The notes under the pieces are model-generated. The model did no database searches and had not been told where the DNA came from. It saw only the letters and a program-made list of their open reading frames with translations. The position numbers and the translations under genes are program-made. 64,000 nt of DNA from Roseiarcus sp963759955 (GTDB lineage Bacteria; Pseudomonadota; Alphaproteobacteria; Rhizobiales; Beijerinckiaceae), in NCBI GenBank assembly GCA_963759955.1, contig CAVXCA010000047.1, positions 62,001 to 126,000 of the forward strand, given 5' to 3'. Below are positions 60,468 through 64,000 of this stretch, in pieces. Each line of letters begins with the position of its first letter. Position 1 is the first letter of the stretch.

Positions 60468-60887
60468 TTATTTCACAACCAACACCTTGCACGGCGCAAG
60501 CTCGACCAGCCGATCGGTCGTGCTGCCGATGACTCGATTGTAGAGCGCCGAGTGGCCCATGTAGCCGACGACGAGCAGGTCATAGCCGCCGCGCTGGACG
60601 AATTCGGCGATGCACGAAACCGGATGTCCGGCGAGGACGTGCGACTCGAAGGCGACGCCCTTCGCCTGCGCGAGCGCCTTCGCCGAGGCGACGACCTTGT
60701 CGAACACGCCCGCTTCCTCGGCCACCGCCTCGGCGACTTCGTCGATGCTGGCGGGAAAGCGCGGCAGATCCTCGACGCAGATCATGGCGAGGCTCAGGTC
60801 GAGCCGGTTGGCGAGATCGAGCGCGGCGGCCAACGCCGTCTGTCCGCCCTTGGAACCGTCGTTGGCGACGAGAATCTTGCGAAACAT
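60468..60887 (-). CDS. Universal stress protein UspA family
   Basis: A 139-residue single Usp domain: KILVANDGSKGGQTALAAAL at the N terminus and the ATP-binding LLVVGYMGHSALYNRVIGST (G-x2-G-x9-G-S/T) at the C terminus. Usp genes are known companions of fluoride riboswitches. Its ATG directly follows the antiporter stop (60888). Confidence 0.93.
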   Translation of the reverse strand: MFRKILVANDGSKGGQTALAAALDLANRLDLSLAMICVEDLPRFPASIDEVAEAVAEEAGVFDKVVASAKALAQAKGVAFESHVLAGHPVSCIAEFVQRGGYDLLVVGYMGHSALYNRVIGSTTDRLVELAPCKVLVVK

Positions 60888-62054
60888 TCATCCCCCCTCT
60901 GCTGGCGCGGGCTCGCCGATCGGCTCGTCTTCGGCCGCTCGGAACGACGGTTGGAACCAACGCTGCGCGATCAGCGTCGGCACGATGGCGCTGCCGATCA
61001 CGGCGGTGACCAGAACCGTATACTGGCTGCGGTCGATGATGTGGTTAGTCAGCCCGAACAGCGCGGAAATCGTGCCGAAGGTCAGGCCGGTGGACATCAG
61101 CAGGGTGGTGTACATGCCTTCGCGCGGATCGAAGCGAAAGGCGCGCGTCAGCGGCAGGATGCCGACGAACTTGGTCGCCATCTTGATGGCGAGGAAGACG
61201 GCGACGAGCCCAGCCGCGCCGACGAGGTCGCGGAAGTCGACCAGCGAGCCGGCCTTGAGGAAATAGAACGGCGTCAGAATCGTGAACGCGATGATGCGCA
61301 TGCGATGCGGCAACTCGGGGTCGAGGAGAAAGGCCGGCGCCAGCGCCATGCCGACGAGATAGGCCGGCAACACCGCCTCGCTGCCGGCGACGGCGGCCAG
61401 GCCGCCGAGCCCGAGCAGGATCAACGCGACGAACTTCGTCTCCGGCTCGCTGACGCGATGGCCGACCTGCGCGAAGAACCACGGCGCGAATCGCGGCAAT
61501 AGAAATAGGACTACGGCGGTCGCCGCGCCGAAGAACGCGAGCCGCAAGTCGTAATGCGCGAACACGACGCCGAGCGCCAGCACCGTGCCGAGGTCGTTGA
61601 CGAAGCATGCGGCGAGGATGATCTTGCCCATCTCGCTGCGGTTGAAGCCGGTCTCCACCATCACCGCGTAGACGACCGCCACCGAGGTCGTCGACAGCGA
61701 AATTCCGGCGAGCTGCGCCTGGTCCCACGGCCAGTGGATCGCGTAATGGGCGTAGACGAGGACGCCGAGATAGGGGGCGAAGAAGCCGACGACGCCGATC
61801 GTCATGGCGGAGCGGAAGTGCCTGCGCACGACGCCTGGGTCGATTTCCGTGCCGGCGAGAAAGGTGAGCAGAATCGCGCCGAACCCGGCGAGGAAATTCA
61901 CCCATTCCGTCAGCGGGAGGCCGATCGCGTTTCCCGCGAGCGCGCCAACCATGATCTCGATCAGCGCCACCGAAACGGCGACGCGAATGGAGATTATCGA
62001 AGCGATCAGCGCCAGACCGATCCACAGAGCCGATTGCAGCCAAACCTGTCCCAT
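60888..62054 (-). CDS. CPA2-type cation:proton antiporter (KefB/NapA-like)
   Basis: A 388-residue protein of about 12-13 helices. GAILLTFLAGTEIDPGVVRRH, ISLSTTSVAVVYAVMVETGFN and ILAACFVNDLGTVLALGVVF with the ion-binding Asn-Asp are the CPA2 transport-core marks. Fluoride-linked antiporters are thought to correct the proton/ion imbalance from HF entry. The start is ATG 62054 because GGAGG lies 5 bases upstream, not the ATG at 62066. First gene after the fluoride riboswitch at 62136. Confidence 0.93.
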   Translation of the reverse strand: MGQVWLQSALWIGLALIASIISIRVAVSVALIEIMVGALAGNAIGLPLTEWVNFLAGFGAILLTFLAGTEIDPGVVRRHFRSAMTIGVVGFFAPYLGVLVYAHYAIHWPWDQAQLAGISLSTTSVAVVYAVMVETGFNRSEMGKIILAACFVNDLGTVLALGVVFAHYDLRLAFFGAATAVVLFLLPRFAPWFFAQVGHRVSEPETKFVALILLGLGGLAAVAGSEAVLPAYLVGMALAPAFLLDPELPHRMRIIAFTILTPFYFLKAGSLVDFRDLVGAAGLVAVFLAIKMATKFVGILPLTRAFRFDPREGMYTTLLMSTGLTFGTISALFGLTNHIIDRSQYTVLVTAVIGSAIVPTLIAQRWFQPSFRAAEDEPIGEPAPAEGG

Positions 62055-62135
62055 CGCGACCTCCATTTTGCGGACGCGGCGAACAGCGACAGAGAGAGCT
62101 GAGAACAGCCGACTCCCGCCACGCGTTCGACGCGG

Positions 62136-62183
62136 CAGGGGTCATCAGCCTGGACAGGCGGTTTTGGGGAACCCCATCCCCTT
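62136..62183 (-). promoter_or_regulatory. Fluoride riboswitch upstream of the antiporter-usp-crcB-DUF190 operon
   Basis: On the minus strand from 62181: GGGGATGGGGTTCCCC (P2, loop TGGGGT), AAAACC, GCCTGTCCAGGC (P3), TGATGACCCC. ACCCC pairs with GGGGT of the P2 loop, the pseudoknot of the fluoride aptamer. The same framework as the copy at 59474 has compensating base changes in P2, P3 and pseudoknot. A GCCGCG/CGCGTGGC hairpin follows in the leader; no T-run. Confidence 0.92.
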
Positions 62184-62253
62184 GACGATGGCCGGGAGGT
62201 TAGGCGATCGGCCGGCAAAGTCAATTCGACTTGAGAGCGCAACGCGGTGCGGG

Positions 62254-62283
62254 TTGACGCCGATATAGTATGTGTGCATACTA
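62254..62283 (+). promoter_or_regulatory. Promoter with overlapping MarR operator
   Basis: TTGACG (62254-62259), 17 bases, CATACT (62277-62282) is a plausible sigma-70 promoter. The inverted repeat TAGTATG-TGTG-CATACTA (62266-62283) covers the spacer and -10, as expected for autorepression by the MarR protein at 62289. With only 6 bases from the -10 to the ATG the transcript would be leaderless. Confidence 0.6.
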
Positions 62284-62288
62284 CATTC

Positions 62289-62714
62289 ATGAAGACGCTC
62301 GACGAAAGCCTCGGCTTCCAGGTCAACCGCCTTGCCGGCGCGATGCGCTCCGCGCTGGAGGCGCGTCTGACCGATCACGGCCTGACGGCGCCGCAATGGG
62401 CGACGTTGATGCGGCTGTTGGAACGCGACGGCTGGCCGCAAAAGGATCTCGGCGATTCCCAGGGCATGGACAAGGCGACCGTCGGCGGGATCATCGCGCG
62501 CCTCGAGGCCAAGGGCCTGATCGCTCGACGGCCGGATCCCGAAGACGGGCGCGTCCATCGCGTCACATTGACCGCGCCCGGCCGGCGCCTGGCGGCGGCG
62601 CTGCGCCCGCTCGCCGCCGAGGTCAACGCCCGCGCCACCGCCGGGCTCGACGCGAGCGAAGCCGCCGCGCTGCGCACTCTCTTGGTCCGGGCGCGCGTTT
62701 CCCTCACGGGATGA
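62289..62714 (+). CDS. MarR family transcriptional regulator
   Basis: A 141-residue winged-helix repressor: LGFQVNRLAGAMRSALEARL (dimer helix), LTAPQWATLMRLLERDGWPQ, KDLGDSQGMDKATVGGIIAR (recognition helix) and LIARRPDPEDGRVHRVTLT (wing). It probably represses itself and the membrane protein downstream through the palindrome at its start. Divergent from the fluoride operon; whether it also affects that operon is open. Confidence 0.93.
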   Translation: MKTLDESLGFQVNRLAGAMRSALEARLTDHGLTAPQWATLMRLLERDGWPQKDLGDSQGMDKATVGGIIARLEAKGLIARRPDPEDGRVHRVTLTAPGRRLAAALRPLAAEVNARATAGLDASEAAALRTLLVRARVSLTG

Positions 62715-62742
62715 CGCGCTCTTTTTTGAGGAGATGGTAAGC

Positions 62743-63258
62743 ATGCAAACGATATCGCCACGCCTGCGCCGCCCGCTGACGCTCGTGCTGCGCGGCCTAC
62801 ATTTCCTCGGGCTCGCACTGTTCTTCGGCGTCATCGTCGCCGACATCGTCATCGACCGCTACGCCGAGACGCAAGACCCGGCGTTTCTGAGCCATGCCCG
62901 CGCGCTCGTCAGCCTGACGAGCTTCGCCCTGCCGTTGCGCGGCCTGGCGCTGATGGTCGCGACCGGCGTCGCAATGACAGCGCTGCGTTACGGCGCGCGT
63001 CCGCCGCGATGGGTTCTCGTCAAGGTCGGCCTCACGGCGGTGATTTTCGTCAACGCGCTCGTGTTCGTGCTTCCGGCGGTCGGCGAGGCGACGCACTGGG
63101 CCGCCGTCTCCGCCGTGCAGGGCCGCGTGCTGCCGGAGTTTTCCGCCGCCGTCGCTTGGGAAGGCCTGTTCGGCGCATCGAACCTGCTGCTGTTCCTCTT
63201 GGCGGGCGCGCTGGCGATTGCGCGGCCGACCTTCGGCGGCGGCAAGCGCGCAGACTGA
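62743..63258 (+). CDS. Four-helix inner-membrane protein
   Basis: A 171-residue protein with hydrophobic segments LHFLGLALFFGVIVADIVI, GLALMVATGVAMTALRY, VLVKVGLTAVIFVNALVFVL and LFGASNLLLFLLAGALAI. The His in the first segment recalls DUF2269/CopD-like small membrane proteins, but no family is secure. ATG 62743 is chosen because GAGGAG lies 9 bases upstream. Follows the MarR gene by 28 bases, so probably its target. Confidence 0.7.
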   Translation: MQTISPRLRRPLTLVLRGLHFLGLALFFGVIVADIVIDRYAETQDPAFLSHARALVSLTSFALPLRGLALMVATGVAMTALRYGARPPRWVLVKVGLTAVIFVNALVFVLPAVGEATHWAAVSAVQGRVLPEFSAAVAWEGLFGASNLLLFLLAGALAIARPTFGGGKRAD

Positions 63259-63365
63259 GGCGATCGCCGCTGCGTGGCGGCGCCCGCCGCGCTGTGCTAG
63301 TCACCCCTGGCGCCGCCGGGGCGCGCGGCGAAGGCGCGCGTTCGGCTGCGCACGGGAACTCTCGC

Positions 63366-64000
63366 ATGACCTTCTGGTTGGACGTCGCCGCCTTTGCGCT
63401 GAAAAGCCTGGTGATCGTCGCGGCGCTCGGCGGTCTCATCGGCTTCGTCGCGTTCGTCGCTCGGCGGATGCGCGGCGAGGAGTTGAACGACCCGCGACTC
63501 GTGGTTCGCTCCCTCGACGAGCGCTATGACGCGATGCGCGATGCGATCAACGATCGCCTTCTCGACAAGAAGGCGCGCAAGGCGCTCGCCAAAGCGCGCC
63601 GCAAGGAGGCGAAGGCCGCCGCGAAGGCCGCTCCCGAGCGCGCCGCCGCCAAGCGCGTCTACGTCCTCTCTTTCAAGGGCGATTTGAGAGCCACCGCGGT
63701 CAAAAAGCTCGCGATGGAGATCGACGCCGTGGCGATGGTCGCCCGCCCCGAAACGGACGAGGTGGTCCTGCGCGTCGAGAGCGCGGGCGGCACGGTCACC
63801 GGCTATGGCTTCGCCGCCGCGCAACTGATGCGGCTGCGCGAGCGCAAGGTCAAAGTGACGGCCTGCGTCGACCAGGTCGCGGCGAGCGGCGGCTATCTCA
63901 TGGCCTGCGCGGCGGACCGGATCGTCGCCGCGCCGTTCGCCATCCTCGGCAGCATCGGCGTCGTCGCGCAAGTTCCCAACCTGCACCGCCTGCTCAAGAA
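63366..64000 (+). CDS. sohB: S49 family serine protease, SohB-like, N-terminal part
   Basis: At least 211 residues in window. One N-terminal transmembrane helix (LKSLVIVAALGGLIGFVAFV), a basic Ala-rich linker (KALAKARRKEAKAAAKAAPE), then the S49 fold: VYVLSFKGDLRATAVKKLAM, VVLRVESAGGTVTGYGFAA, and the catalytic Ser in CVDQVAASGGYLMACAADRI followed by LGSIGVVAQVPNLHRLL. SohB/SppA relatives cut signal peptides or membrane protein fragments. The gene continues past the right edge, with the catalytic Lys not fully seen. Confidence 0.92.
   Translation, partial: MTFWLDVAAFALKSLVIVAALGGLIGFVAFVARRMRGEELNDPRLVVRSLDERYDAMRDAINDRLLDKKARKALAKARRKEAKAAAKAAPERAAAKRVYVLSFKGDLRATAVKKLAMEIDAVAMVARPETDEVVLRVESAGGTVTGYGFAAAQLMRLRERKVKVTACVDQVAASGGYLMACAADRIVAAPFAILGSIGVVAQVPNLHRLLK

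Overview
The window is GC-rich, densely coded alphaproteobacterial DNA. Gene content points to the order Hyphomicrobiales (Rhizobiales): a chemotaxis operon in the Sinorhizobium che order, a CPCP-type ligA zinc finger, UbiK, and CrcB/DUF190. I cannot fix the genus; a Beijerinckiaceae or Methylocystaceae relative is a guess.

Layout. 1-7.5 kb: housekeeping genes (carA start, yqeY, ubiK, ybjN-like, FlK-like thioesterase, rpmF, DMT exporter, arsC, ggt, hisC). 7.6-8.6 kb: a decayed toxin/immunity remnant. 8.8-14 kb: RimK-type ligase with a GNAT, a CFA-type methyltransferase, and a Spy/LTXXQ-like secreted protein. 14.1-19.3 kb: a remodelled ligA locus. The 5' half of ligA is native and GC-rich, but its 3' half is AT-richer and foreign-looking. 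It is followed by a DEDDh exonuclease-SWIM-BRCT gene split by an IS66-family element, whose BRCT tail looks like the displaced native ligA 3' end. 19.3-29.6 kb: miaA, DUF1015, a frameshifted MepK/YcbK-like gene beside a YcbB-like L,D-transpeptidase, an orphan NtrC-type regulator, and pepF.

29.9-39.2 kb: one chemotaxis operon (globin-coupled receptor, STAS protein, cheY1, cheA, cheW, cheR, cheB, cheY2, cheD, CheT-like protein) with overlapping or nearly touching genes. Against it runs a four-gene unit (DUF294 cNMP/CBS protein, 3'-5' exonuclease, DUF3311, sodium:solute symporter). 43.9-46.3 kb: two tandem secreted paralogues, a broken third gene, IS remnants and palindromic repeats. 46.4-52 kb: rpsA, a LysR/RutE pair, DoxX, MFS transporter. 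52-54 kb: a second chemoreceptor with unusual topology.

54-62.2 kb looks like a fluoride-response neighbourhood. Two aptamers matching the fluoride (crcB) riboswitch can be folded by eye, including the pseudoknot. One lies before an antiporter-uspA-crcB-DUF190 operon. The other lies before a three-gene operon encoding a small hydrophobic protein and two MutS-like ATPases. Enolase, a classical fluoride target, is next door. The window ends with an autoregulated MarR gene, a membrane protein and the start of a SohB-like protease.

The two most interesting loci are the remodelled ligA with its exonuclease-SWIM-BRCT partner and the fluoride-riboswitch-controlled MutS pair. Six dispersed GC-rich palindromes related to each other lie only between genes.
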